Numbered from the stretch's first letter, positions 24,078 through 36,036 are shown. The stretch is 64,000 nt of DNA from Diphasiastrum complanatum (GCA_029204225.1 CM055110.1:16677631-16741630); one strand, 5' to 3'. The notes: generated from the sequence alone by a model not told the origin. Program-made: numbers and translations.

Positions 24078-24149
24078 GTAAAAGCGCCAGTTGTAAGGCC
24101 GCTTTCAAAATTTTTAACTTGGCACATAGCTGAGGGTCGTATCCCGGGA
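24078..24149. repeat. 72-bp block shared with 48,809-48,880
   Basis: Both copies begin GTAAAAGCGCC and end CCCGGGA, with about four mismatches, and the flanks do not match. An AAAGCG/CGCTTT pair could form a short stem. Origin unknown; probably the edge of a dispersed repeat. Confidence 0.7.
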
Positions 24150-24472
24150 AATTAAGTTTACATGAAGGTGATACAGTTGGATCCGATGACGATTTGTTCC
24201 ATTTAGAATATATGTCGCTTAATGTACTTTTAGGACATGAGAAAGGCTCAGAACCAGAGATAAACAAAGAATTGAACATCTACCCACATCAGGCTGTCAA
24301 AAGTACAACAATTGGAAATTGTCAACTGATGCATGCTACTTGATGGAAAAAACAATTCAGCGGCCACAGAAAGAAGTTCAACAACTGCTCATTCTTCTCC
24401 TATTCTCTACTGCCATCTCTGGAAAAATCAATCCATGGCTACAATCATGTCACTGCCAATTCGACCACATAA
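24134..24472 (+). pseudogene. Unrecognised open frame with one internal stop
   Basis: A plus-strand frame runs 113 codons with a single TGA at 24,341-24,343. It reads in part LSLHEGDTVGSDDDLFHLEY and GHEKGSEPEINKELNIYPHQ, then after the stop WKKQFSGHRKKFNNCSFFSY. The composition looks protein-like, with mixed charged and hydrophobic residues. No family was recognised and no splice sites were convincing. It could be a decayed exon or a captured gene fragment. Confidence 0.3.
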
Positions 24473-25261
24473 GGATCCGCTAGATCTCCACTTTCTGGCA
24501 TGTCATAGAACACAATCAGAATAGGGTTTATAAGAAGCATCAAGGCCCCACAACATCTCCCAAAGGAGCAGGGTTTCGTGCCCAACTTCTTTTACAACCG
24601 TTCCAAATTCTGAAATGACATGCAACAGAGATTTATTCACATGCATACTGGGTTTAGCAGAGCTGTAGACGTTTCCATAGGGAAAACTTGCCCACCTTCG
24701 CACCTGATTATGATTGACTAAAAAATAGGAACTCAATAAAAGCTGCATCTGGAACAATAACCTGAGCATTGTTACAACGTCCCTCAGCTATACAGATCGA
24801 GAATCCATCCGGTCTTAACTCAACATCACAATTCTAGAAGGATGGAGAATTGATCAACAACAATAAACAGCAATTACAGGGTGATGGTAGCTCTTCAGTT
24901 CTCAAACATACATTGCACTCTATTAAAATTAAAGAACTGAGACTGACACTTTTCCAATCTATGTTCTAATCATGCAGGTCTTCTTGGAGGAAAAAAAACT
25001 TTCCCTCCTCAACATGCATCATTTGAATCATCTATTTGTACTGCAAACAGTTCATACCAGCTTGATAAATTGATCTATAACCAGTTTATGTTTGAACTTA
25101 AGCAATAACCACAATTCAAAACATTATGGCCTGATGTATACAGTCTAATCCTCTTAACTAAGCAAAGTTCCAGCAATGAAGCAAGCAACCGAATCCTCCA
25201 TTGCTGATCATTCTACAATTATTGAAAGTTTTCTCAAACAAAACATGGAATTGCAAATGAT
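24473..25261. other. No gene seen
   Basis: AT-rich. One 88-aa minus-strand frame (24,769-24,503) has no recognisable domain. Confidence 0.35.
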
Positions 25262-25722
25262 TCACACTAATTCTGCATAGCAAGTACATCCAAAAGTTTT
25301 AAGAAAGTTAACACTCGGCCTCCTCTTGAATAGCATCTCAAAAGATGTCCTTCCATCCAAAATAGCACTCGGCCACCTATTGCACAAGAAATTAGCACAC
25401 AACAAAGCTTGATCCCAAAATGGCTTATCAAGGTTAGCACTTAACCTCATGGCTTTGGCACTTTCACATAAAGTCCTATTTTTCCTCTCGGCCACTCCAT
25501 TTTGTTGTGGGTTCCTTGATGTTGTATACTCCCTCTTGACCCTATGCTCATCACTTTTTCAAGATATGTACTCTCCACCATTGTCACTCCTTAAGCACCT
25601 GATCCTTGTGGAAATTTGGTTCTCCCTTGCATTATTGAACTTAACAAAGATGTCATAACTCTTCATCTTTGATCTTTAGTAGATAGATCCAACAAAATCT
25701 ACTAAAATCATCAATGAAAGTA
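25262..25722 (-). pseudogene. Family-C copia integrase fragment
   Basis: Minus-strand text from 25,722: TFIDDFSRFCWIYLLKIKDE, LRSDNGGEYIS and a stop. In the next frames follow VAERKNRTLCESAKAMRLS, PFWDQALLCANFLCNRW and MLFKRRPSVNFLKTFGC. It matches element C's integrase (about 38,850-39,300) almost word for word. No other part of the element accompanies it. Confidence 0.85.
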
Positions 25723-26769
25723 GTTGCTCATTGATCCCTTCTATATGCCAATGCCAAGGAGATGGAAATGGGCCAACTGTGATACACCTCAAGACCATAT
25801 CAACATCCACACCCTTAATTGGCCCAAGATTTTATTAAAATATGAATGGACAACCAACCTAGATTTTGGGTGGGCTCTCAACGCACTCCATCACAGGATT
25901 CCGTGCAATGGCAATAGCACTTTGACTATCACTTAAGATAAGAGTGGCTGAGGGCTCGCCAAACCGATTGACCACCCATTATGCCAATGACATTGAAGTT
26001 GCCACGAGTCTATCTACAAAGTGGGATGATTTCCTCTAGTCCATTATGTGAATCCAAGTATCATGTTCAAATCTTATGACATCCTAGATCAACTGCCATT
26101 GGCAAGACTTTACTATCGAACAACAATGATTGGTGGGTATGGGAGAGCTTCTTCACCACGTGGATGGTGCAACAATTTTCCCCTAAACTCTAAACCTGAG
26201 CTTCATGCTACCCAAACAAGAGAAAAACATAGTGCACCTGATCTCTTATGTCTCTTGCTTTGATATTATGCTATCCTATTGTTAAATGGTTGCTATTTTA
26301 TTGCTTATATTTTCTTTGTGCATTTGTAAGAGAGGTGAGGAAGGGGAAAGAATAAGATGTCTCTCTTGCTCAAGCTTGTTGTGGTTAATAGAGTGGGATA
26401 ACTAGTTGTGGATGGTTAGATTAAGGTGGCTAGATTGCATAGAATTTGCTAACCATAGGAAGCATTTGCACTACTCTCTTGGGAACATTAACCTCGCGCC
26501 GATGACATGACCTTGGAAGAAGGGTGTCTTAGGTGACTACAAGAACTTTTTTTGATCATAAAACATAGTAGCCTTTATGTAAAGGTGAATAATCAGTGAA
26601 AATTGACTTACTGCTGGCTGGATCAAGTTTCTTTCTTAGCTCATCATGTGGATATGCTATGCAATAAAAAACTTTGTAGTGCTTTAGGTAAAGTTTGATA
26701 CTCACATCCTACACTTCACATGCCCTTAAATAGTCATCAACAATAGTCTCTAACACTCATTAGGAATTA
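25723..26769. other. No gene seen
   Basis: Short frames only. Unrelated sequence separates the integrase fragment from element E. Confidence 0.4.
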
Positions 26770-27873
26770 GTGAAGCCTGAAGAGGATGATGCATCAAGCT
26801 CAAAGGACAAGTCAAAGCAAAAATGCTTCTTTTGTGGAAAGAAGAGGCATTATGCATACGAATGCTACAAGAGGCTAAGAGAAAAAGAGGAGGAGGAAAA
26901 ACAAGGGAACCTTGCATATGAAGAGGATGAAGATGAGGAGATCTCATCTTTGATGGTATCTACATCCACTCCAACAAACAAAAGCAACTCAAAGGACACT
27001 TGGTGGATTGATAGTGGGGCTAGCTCCCACATGACTTTCCAAAAGGATGCATTCTCAACCTTACACTCTTTCAATGGTGCTAATAAATTTGTATCTCTAG
27101 CAAATGATCAAGAGTGTAAGATAGATGGTGTTGGTACCATCTCATTAAGTCTAAAATCTAGCAAAATAGATCTAGACAATGTCCTTTTTGTACCATCAAT
27201 TACCAAGAGCTTGCTTAGTGTTGGTGGACAACTAATGGATGATGGTTTAGATGTTCACTTCAAGCATGGAGTTTGTTCCATCATGAATAATGATAATTTC
27301 AAAGCAAATGGTGTTAAACAAGGTAGTTCGTTTAAGTTGGATGCTAAAATTGCTATGGCAAAAGAGGAAATAATTCATTCAAATGTACACTCTTTTTCTC
27401 ATGTACCAAATAGTGGTGATAAGATGCATGAAACAAACTTCGATGTTTATACAAGAGATGCTTGGATCCATCTAGTATCTTGTGTGAATGAAAGTGATAT
27501 CAACAACCTTGGTGTCAATGATCTTGCAAGGATTGAGGAGGAGCAACAAAGTGATGGAGATCTTGAGGATCCGCCTCAAAGATCAAGTGCTCCAAGAAGA
27601 TCCCCAAAGGCAAGGGCCGAGCCTTCAAGGCTCACTTATCTTGGCAAAGGTAATCAAGGGGAAAATTCTCAACCATTCACTTTCAACACTTTTCTTACTT
27701 CAATGCTTGATGAACCATTTTGCTATGAGATTGACATGAGGCAACTCGAGGGCTTCATCAAGAAGGAAGTTGAAGATAAGATGTGTAATGTCTCATTTGA
27801 GAACAAGTTTTTATGTCTTAGTGATCTAAAAATCGTTATGAACCAATTAAGAGTAAATTGGTTGTTTGATTAA
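26770..27873 (+). pseudogene. Copia-like element E: zinc knuckle and protease, no integrase or RT
   Basis: A 367-codon open frame without a clear ATG (5' truncated). Residues 19-32 form a CCHC knuckle (CFFCGKKRHYAYEC). Residues 78-87 hold an intact protease site (TWWIDSGASSH), followed by VSLANDQECKIDGVG and VPSITKSLLSVGGQL. After about residue 195 the pre-integrase and integrase domains are absent. The text passes into the acidic, Ser/Pro-rich linker that normally precedes RT (RRSPKARAEPSRLTYLGKG). RT is also absent; the frame ends in unrelated sequence. Relative to element C it is a related but distinct family with a larger loss. Confidence 0.7.
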
Positions 27874-28479
27874 CTAAGTGCTTTTGGATTTTGGAAAAGC
27901 AAGAATGAGTTAATCACTCATTGTTTTGAAAAATGTGTTTTTTCTTTTGGAGAGGCAAATTGTAAGCTTCTTATGAGAATAAGTGAAACATCCTTGAAGG
28001 ACACTTATATCCATAAGCAAGTATGTAGCCTCATTAAGTTCAAGATCACTTGTAATTACAAGATTAGGAAAATCATGCTTACTTTTGATGGTTTGTGGAC
28101 TAGTCATTCTAGCATGATAAATCTTGGTAATAGTAGCAAGTACATGTTTTGTGATCTTGATCAATGTGATTTTCACAAGACATGGAGACATCATATTTCC
28201 TTCAAAGAGAAGCATCAAGATCAAGGAGGAGCAAGTTTTGAGTTCATACATCTTCACTCAACATGGAAGAGATCAAGTGCAAAGGTGCAAGGAAGAATCA
28301 AGACTCTTCAATTCATCTTGGAGGAGATCAAGATCAAAGAAGCTCTATCTTGGATATGGTGATAGATCATGTCATCATCTTTGGGGGCTGATTAGTCATC
28401 TATTAAACCTGAATACGATTCATTTTTTATGTTAAGGTCAGGTCTTAGAATTATTTCCAGAGCTAGATTTGAGGAGGAA
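27874..28479 (+). other. Non-coding tail of element E up to the polypurine tract
   Basis: No RT, integrase or RNase H motif is readable. The stretch ends in GAGGAGGAA, a polypurine tract directly before TGTGAAAAATAG, so it belongs to the element. Confidence 0.45.
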
Positions 28480-28990
28480 TGTGAAAAATAGCTTAATTTG
28501 GCAAATCTAGCCATGTATAATATTGTAAATACTGTGTATAATTGGGTTCCACACATGTAAGGCCAAATTCCACGTGGCAACCCACTCCTAATGTAGGTTA
28601 GGTCAAGTCAAGAGAGTTGGTCATGTTTATTTGGTGTTCATCCCTACTTTATAGGACCTACACCTAAATTTAAGGTGAAAATTTGACCAACTAGGTACCT
28701 ACCAAGCATAAGTCTAGGATCTAGGCTAGGGTTTCATTTTAGGGCAAGAAGAGTGAGTTAACTTCCTTATTACATGCTGGAAATCCACCTAACTTCAAGA
28801 AGGAAGTCGAATTTGCTATGTATTCCAAGCTCCCATAGTGAGAAGATAGAATATTTTTGGAGCTCATTGGCAATCTCAAGCTAGTTCACTATGTACATTG
28901 AGTTTTTGTGATCCAAATGAAACCAAATCAATTTCTACTTGTTTCTCAGCTTGAAGGCCGTACTACAGCTTGTAGTACACACGTGTGGGC
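28480..28990 (+). repeat. 3' LTR of element E (right end undetermined)
   Basis: It starts TGTGAAAAATAGC after the polypurine tract. No second copy was found in the window, so the end is a rough guess. Confidence 0.4.
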
Positions 28991-29639
28991 TCAGATTTCA
29001 ATGTTGATAAATGCTTTTGATTGTTAATGCTTGTTGTTTGTCAAATTGCCAATCTAGATCAACTTTTTTGTGTCTAGTTTTTTGATAGATTGTTAAGCAA
29101 GCATCCAATCACTCTTGTGGATCTTTTGTAGACCCATTTATGGTCCTAAAGTACAATACTTTCACAATTCCCAATTGCTGTGAAGTGACATCTTTGGGGC
29201 TTGCCCCTTCCTTGGCATTGCCTAACTAGCCTTGCTACCTAACATAAAACATGAAATTTTAATCAAAAGACTATAGTTTTTGACCAAAATTTGATTTTCT
29301 TTGCACATTTTGATCAATGTTAATCTCATGCAAGTATAATCAATCCTATTTAAAGCCAAGGAAAACCTTCTTAAGGTACTAAGATTTTTTATTTTGCTCA
29401 ATACTGAACCTTACCATCAATTTATAACCAAAAATGTCACTTCTAACCAATTTTGATTACACAAAGTGCAATCCAAAGGTTGTATAGGTGGCATAACATG
29501 TATGAAATCATTAAATTTCTAACTAATGACTTCCCAAAATCAAGTACTCTCATTGAAATTACTAAGATACAATACCTTATGAGATAATTCAAGCAAAAAT
29601 CAAACTACTTGTCTGAGGGTGAGTTTCTGTAGGGTAGAT

Positions 29640-29912
29640 ATAGACCCTATGATGTTTGTGCATGTACCATGCAACCCTAGTACACCCTTAATCCCAACTG
29701 TAGCTACTATTGATACCCTCACCATGCATATAGCTATTAAAACACCATGAATTGCTCCACATCACAATTGGGTACTTGGGCCCTCTCAAGGTTATTAATT
29801 ACAAATCTAGTCTTGAATGGAATTTTGAGGCAGAATTAACAATCTTGAACACTGGAGTGCCAAATACCCATGTCAAGGATTATTCCAAACCCCCGATATC
29901 AGATATGCACAT
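29640..29912 (-). repeat. Gypsy-type LTR copy lacking the copia insertion
   Basis: Several blocks align in order with 16,910-17,070 plus 19,000-19,150: TGTGCATG with CCATGCAACCC, CCTCTCAAGG, ATTACAAATC, and CTTGAACACTGGAG. The site matching the copia insertion point is uninterrupted here, so this copy acts as a diverged empty site. Confidence 0.55.
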
Positions 29913-30505
29913 AATCCTCTTGCCAATATTTTTGGCCTAACAAACCAAAAAGACCTCCAAATTGCCCAAACATTGCAATGCAATGTCACTGACTACCTTG
30001 ACTTCAAAATGGTCCAATAACACCTCTGATCCATTTTATCTCCACAATAGGGCACTCTCTTTGTCCAAAAAGACTTGTATCATGTGTGGTATATTCCTTT
30101 ACTACTCTTAATCTGGAAGAAACAGTGTTTTGAACAACCCTAAATAGAGAAAACCCCAAAAGTTTTTTTCTTGGGAGCTTTTTGAACTATCTAGTTCAAA
30201 CAAGATTCACCCTTTGGGTCCTCTTCAAGATTTCATTTTGAGATTTTTAGTGAAGTTGAAAGCTGGAATGCCCTTCGAGCCCCTTCTCTTCTATAACAAA
30301 CTTGAATTTCATTTGCTTTGACCTCGATCCAATGACCCACGTGACTTTGGCATGCTAACGCAATATCTCCTAGTCGCTAGACACTCTGAGACACAATGGT
30401 CTCCCTTCCACCAAGTGTACACAACTTGCTGCTCTATCAACCTTTCTGGTTCTTCGTATTCATCTCAAATTTGACTCTTGTAACCATTGTTCTGCAACTC
30501 AATGA
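29913..30505. other. Retroelement leader-like sequence, no gene seen
   Basis: No domain recognised. It is bounded on the right by a PBS-like site, so it is probably internal sequence of an unidentified minus-strand element. Confidence 0.3.
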
Positions 30506-30518
30506 GGCTTTGATACCA
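30506..30518 (-). other. PBS-like site with LTR start
   Basis: The minus strand reads TGGTATCAAAGCC, one base different from the usual initiator-Met PBS core. The adjacent plus-strand sequence TGTTCAG from 30,519 would be an LTR terminus. No partner LTR was found. Confidence 0.45.
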
Positions 30519-31316
30519 TGTTCAGAATTGAACACAAACATATACTACAATGAAATTGAGCTATCAATCACAAAAGCTTGCAAATAAGATGGAAAATATG
30601 TCACACACACAAAACACCAAAAGACCGATTAACATTTAGGAACAAAATAAGAGTACATATATGTAGCTCTATTTTGGGGGTTACCACTGCACGGTGGGGG
30701 GGGCGGGGGGGGATCATCGGACACCTCTCTCGACTCACACTATCTATGTGTTGTTAACTTGGCAATCATATCAATCGAATAAATAGATAAATAAAAAATT
30801 GAAAATTATGTCAATACATGTCTATTAGAAGATAAACAAGGCTTATTATACATCTTAGACTAGCAGACTCGCCTTTGAGATGCGAAGTTTGTTCAAGACC
30901 AACATTTAGGGGCTGAAGGTTGTCATTGCTTCTATGTTATATGGCCAAAAGACTTTGGTTTGTTTATTGAAATATCAATGTATACTCCTCGAGGTTGTGC
31001 CATAATGAAATTAGTTTTAGTTGTACAAAAGTCTCTAAGAAAAAGTTTTACTTTGGAGGTCTAAAATTGCAATTTTAGGCAAAGTACGTGTTTTGTAAAT
31101 ATAGAACTTTGTTTCCTTAGATTATCATGGCCTTTTTTTCATTCATTTTTAAAGCACTACATGGCATAATTGTACACTTCTATTTTTCACAAGACGACCA
31201 TGGACTCTAGGCATAAAAATGCTAGTATTTTAATAAAGACAATGGACTTTGGAGCACGGCCACAAAGCCCATGAACTTTGGAACATGCCTAAAAACACCC
31301 AAGGCTTGAATTTCAA

Positions 31317-31354
<38 letters not shown>

Positions 31355-32280
31355 CAATTTTCTGAAAAAGATTTAACAAAAAGTGCATTGAATAAAATCC
31401 TAGGAGTTAGGCTTTCACTTTTTAGGCCCCTTGCCTAAGGGAGAGGCCGCTAAAACCAATGTTGGGTGGGTATTGAAAATTTCAATATCAACTGAAGGTC
31501 ATAGTTTTGCACTTAATTTTTTTGGGTCTTTATATCAGCCAAGTATCAATATAAGCATGCTCACAAATTGGTGGTTGGTATCAATTGGCCTGGGTATTAG
31601 TATGCATATCGTAAAAGGCATATGATTCGAAAGGTCAATACTTTGTTGATGCCCACCAGTGTATTTGGGGCATCTCGAGTAAATTTTGTTACATATGTAG
31701 ATTTTGGATACTCGAAAAAGTATAGAGCCTATTAATACCGTGGTGAAACTCATCATTTAACCCCTAGTCTATGTATCAATGTGAGCATTGATGACCCTAA
31801 AACCCAGCCCCTAGTCAAATATCAACCCGACTATCATAGAATCACATACAAGTTGTGTAGGTTCTTTGGTACGTGCGTTGATATTGGCTTAGGCACTTGC
31901 ATACCCATCTAACATTGGTTAAGACCGTATAGCTTTCCCCACAAGCCTGTACCCCTCACAAACAAGCCTCTATGCTCACTTAAACGACCATTTGTAGAAA
32001 TGAAGACGAACATAGTTCGGGAAGCCGAAAAAGTATAAAAGAATGGAATCTACATTATTTCTCAAAAACCCACGTCATAAAATTTCAAAATTCCGATATC
32101 ACAAAAATTGGACAAATTTGTAATATAGGCATAGTGCTTAGAAATAGTGCTCAGAGAATCCAAGAAGCTTAAAAAGAAATGCAAAGTAAAATTAGTAAGG
32201 TTTCCAGATAGGAATAGTGAGTCACACACCCACCAGCAAGATCATGTGAATCATTTGATCCCCACGTAAAGTAAAGTAGG
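30519..32280. other. Repeat-derived intergenic sequence
   Basis: It includes a G-run near 30,697-30,712, an (AT)n tract at 31,321-31,347 and recurring TATCAA words from 31,530 to 31,830. No gene is supported. Confidence 0.4.
31321..31347. repeat. (AT)n microsatellite
   Basis: A perfect AT run of 27 bp. Confidence 0.95.
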
Positions 32281-32302
32281 GGGGGGGGGGGTCAGGTGGC
32301 AC

Positions 32303-32448
32303 AACGTGGCAAGTCAGGAGTAACGTGTCAGCTGGAAAAGCAGTACGATTTTGCCACGTGTAAGTCGAAGAAGAAGTTGTTGACTCCTTCGTGTCGCAAC
32401 GCCATAGGGCTGCTCGTTTCTTAGATCACGATATTTCACGTATTTATA
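32303..32448 (+). promoter_or_regulatory. Promoter of the small basic-protein gene: ACGT elements and TATA box
   Basis: Four ACGT-core motifs lie in 140 bp: AACGTGGC (32,303), AACGTGTC (32,322), the G-box CCACGTGT (32,354) and TCACGTAT (about 32,436). A TATTTATA box at 32,441-32,448 is followed by a CT-rich leader from about 32,470. G-box/ABRE clusters of this kind bind bZIP and bHLH factors and are often stress- or ABA-responsive; that response is inferred here, not shown. Confidence 0.55.
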
Positions 32449-32720
32449 TGCTCCCGTTGCAAATGAATACTATTCCCTTTTCCATCTCTTCCTTCTTCCT
32501 TTGTATTTTCCTCCTCGAGCTCAGCATCGCTACCTAAGGCATCCATCGCCTCCCCGATCAGCTCCCCATCAGCTGCCAATTCAAGGCTCCAGCATCGGTA
32601 CTAGTTTCAGTACTCTCAGGGTTCAGCAGAAGAATTGGATCTGGTCTGTGCGTTGGCTGTTTAGTTTGCTGTTGCTGATTGTTTTTGGAGGGGGAAAGAT
32701 CTTTGATTATTGTAGTGATC

Positions 32721-33416
32721 ATGGCGAAGAGTACCTTCGGACGGAGGACTGTGGCAAAGCCCAAAAGCGCTACTGGAGCGGTTGCCAAGAATAAGATGAC
32801 GCACCCCGCTGTTGGGTTCGTTGACTTCAGAGCCAAGAGCAGTGAAAGGATGAGCGTAGTCGGGGCGAAGCTGACAGAGAAAATGGCTTATATGCGAGCT
32901 TCCATGCGTCTTACTGGCGCACACATCCGACATCCTATCTCTCCGGTGAAAAGAATGGCTGCTAAGGAAGCTGCCAAAGAGACTAAACAAGCAGCTACAG
33001 GTATTTCCGTTTAACTAGCTCATTATTTTCCTTGGAGCAGCCGGTGATGCATGGAATTGCAGCATTATATATTTCAGAACATGTTGAGCTGTCACTACTA
33101 GATTCACGTACTCTTTTAGAGCAGATTGTGGTTTATGAAATTGCAGCAGGCTTTGCAAAGATGTGGAATCCTCACTGGATTTACTAACTCTAGATCTTTT
33201 CAAACAGATGGTGATATATGAAATTGTTTACACTTTGAGAAGATGTTGTATGCGGTCAGACACATATGAAAGTGTACAATTTTAATAACGCATATTCGTT
33301 TGTTGTCGGGTGCAGAGAGGAGAAAAGCGAAAGTAGCAGCTGCCAGGACTATTTCAGCAAACAAATCTGCTGTTGTGAGAGAGAAGCGTGCACAAGCAAT
33401 GAACAACGTTCTATAG
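32721..33416 (+). CDS. Small basic Ala/Lys/Arg-rich protein, two exons, unknown function
   Basis: Exon 1 is 32,721-33,000 and exon 2 is 33,316-33,416. The 315-bp intron has GT at 33,001 and AG at 33,314-33,315, and splits a Glu codon (G/AG). The product is 126 aa, with about 29 Lys+Arg against 7 Asp+Glu, about 20% Ala and no Cys or Trp. It starts MAKSTFGRRTVAKPKS and ends REKRAQAMNNVL. The start codon has an ideal plant context (A at -3, G at +4) and no ATG occurs between the likely TSS and it. The composition is like histone H1 tails or other nucleic-acid-binding or late-embryogenesis proteins, but no domain is recognised. The central part (HPAVGFVDFR, YMRASMRLTG) is not low-complexity, so it may be a folded motif. 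A nuclear location is inferred from charge only. This is one of only two intact host-type genes seen. Confidence 0.7.
33035..33230 (+). repeat. Three degenerate repeats of about 83 bp inside the intron
   Basis: Units begin near 33,035, 33,119 and 33,201. Each has an AGCAG or ACAG then a GGTGATATATGAAATTG-like word. The second and third are preceded by T-rich tracts ending in AG, which look like splice acceptors. Confidence 0.55.
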
Positions 33417-36036
33417 TTTCAGCAAACTCAGTGTAGCGTGATCCATCTCGTAGGCTAATTTCCATGTATGTAGATATATTTTTTCTAATCTGAGATTAGT
33501 TGTAACAGCCCAGGACGAGCTGGGTAAAATGGAATTATCTGCCATGGTGATGAAGGTATACGTTGCTTTGTTTTCTTGACATGTTTGGAGTTTTGTTGTC
33601 GTTAGGCTTGGCTTAAACACTGTGCGTTTGTGCATAGAATCTCAGTACAGTGTATTGCGTTTTGCCACATTTAATATAAAAAAAATTTGCTAGTGATTGT
33701 GTAAACACTAAAGTGCATACTTGGCAGTCTTTTGGTATATATTTTGATTGCCCACTTCATGCTATTTCATTCCCTCATAATCTAGAATATGTCCCCCTGG
33801 GGAACACCTGCGGAGGCGGCCTTACTCGACATAAATCTGTTTTTTAGCATTTTTTTTTCCTTTTTGCTGTTAAAAAAAAAAAAGTTTTATCTTTTGAGAG
33901 AATGTGTGTAAAGAAAGGGTAAGTTTTTTTTAAGTGCACATTTCAAACAAATTGCCACACATTTCAACACCAGAAAGATGCAAAAAAAAATTCTCGCAAA
34001 TTTTTTAAAAAAGAATTCCCACAAAAAAATTTAACACGAGGAAGATAAAAATTCCCGCAATTTTTAAAAAGAATTCCCACAAAAAATTTTGTACCAAAGG
34101 TTCATTTGTGTGAGCGCCCTCCATTTGCTTCAATATAATGTCAAAAACAAACCTGATTTTACATATGATTTTATGTCAATTTGAAAATTCGATCAAAGTT
34201 GGTTGTCCATAAGGCTTTGGTTGTGCATATGATATATATGTTCGTTGTACATGTATATGTTTGCAATATTGGTGTTGCATAACCATCTGTGAACCTAGGC
34301 AAGGTCTTTTTAATCAATAAAAAGAATGTTCAGGAAAAGCACTAGTAAGAACAAAGATGCAGAGTAAAATGAAAAATACGGATGCTAATTGATATGTCAC
34401 AAAGAGTCAAGAGAAGCACTAGTAAGAAGAAAGTAGCAAAGGAAAATAAAAAATTACAAGATATTTCATGATGTTAATTGAGATGTCACCAAAAGCTTTG
34501 CCTAATGCAAAGCCTATAAAGCATTGGAAAATAAGAAACCAAATATTACACTTTCGAAAAAAAAAAAGTAAAAAAAATAGTAGTGACATCAACGTTTAGC
34601 ATGAATTTATTACTAAATTATTTTCTTGGTAAATTTTAAAAAGGTAACTAAATTAGAAACATATATGGTGTTTTATTTAAAATCATTTCCTACTTATTTG
34701 AGTCATACGTATGGTTCAAGAATTATAAAATATAATTAAAGTCTTACATAATTTATTTTGCACACAAGCCACACGTATCCAAAGTAGCACATGATAGAGT
34801 AGAATATTTCAAAAAAAGTGTTATGCACGTCATAGTCCATAGCCTTGAATGATACCTTCTAAATTAAAATTGTCATGTCATGAAGAATTGATGCAAGATT
34901 CTTTTTGCCACATCTCTCTAAAGAGGTACAAGCAAAGCTTACAATGAGGCCTTGCTCATCAATCTTACATATGCTAATGTCATGTTTTAAAAAAGCATAT
35001 AATGTTTGAAAAAACTAGATAAAAAACAATATGTTCATCTCTTCTTCTAATTTTTCACTTTATTTGGCCAATAAACCATTGTTCAACTATTTCAAATGTT
35101 TTTTATTATCCAAAACTTGCTATAAATCTCTCAAATCATGGATGGTTATAGAAGAGAATGATTTGATGATATCAACATAAAATTTTCAAGTTGTTTTAGT
35201 GCTCATGACAAAGGATAGTCATTACAATAATTTTAGAAATTTTGATTACTTGTCTTTGAGGTTGGCTAGCTTTTTTGCTTTATGGAAGAACTAGTTATGG
35301 CCCAGTTCAAGTTTTACAAAAAAAAAAATTCGAAAGTCTAGTTTGATGACAAACAAAACCATTAAAAAATTGGGCTCGTCTCTCTAGACATGGGAGTGAT
35401 ACCCACCTTTCAGAAATATAATGTCCTCGTCCAAGTTAATGTCTTTCACGCTAAGGTACAAATTTCATTCACTATCTTATTCATAAAAAAAAGGAGAACC
35501 CTATATTACTTGGGTATGAGCTTAAACCATTTGTATTACTTAGGGGTGTAAGCTTCAATCATTTTCTTCTTTTCCAATTACATTACAATTATGCTAAATA
35601 TTGCACCTTTGACTTCGCTTATATGAAACATGGGTGAAAAGGGTGGAGTCACTTTAATCCCAATATGTTTTTCCAGCTCCTTTGTTCACATGACTCTCGA
35701 CATTGGAGAGTGAAAAATTGTAAAGTCTAGATCTAGTAGGAATCTAAGGAGCAGTACTCTCCACTTGATAATTACAGGTCTCATAAACAGATACTACAAC
35801 ACTAAGACTACACAACATTCTCCACCGAATAATTGCAAGCAGTCATACAAGTTTCTAAAGTAGCTACTAGTCAATAATATCTTCACTAGAAAGCTAAAGT
35901 TGTTAGAGTCCACCTACATAACCAGTACCTGACCATAAATAGGTTGAAAATGGGTAGCCATATTGGAAAGACTTTTTTGTAAAGATTAGTCACTAGTTTT
36001 TAGACACTATTTTATGCATCTTGTTCTTGTGATTTG
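33417..36036. other. 3' flank and intergenic DNA with local duplications
   Basis: AATATAAA near 33,671 could be a poly(A) signal of the small gene. Local degenerate tandem duplications occur around 33,965-34,100 (GAATTCCCAC words), 34,325-34,490 (GCACTAGTAAGAA words) and 35,745-35,860. No further gene is supported. Confidence 0.4.

Noticed and set aside
30506-30700. A TRIM-type mini-element between about 29.6 and 30.7 kb
   Set aside because: The sequence after the PBS at 30,519 does not match the LTR-like block at 29,640-29,912, so the two are not a pair.
32501-32836. Alternative frames over the first exon of the basic-protein gene, on both strands
   Set aside because: The plus-strand one lacks ATG and the minus-strand one lacks a promoter and homology; the two-exon model explains the region better.
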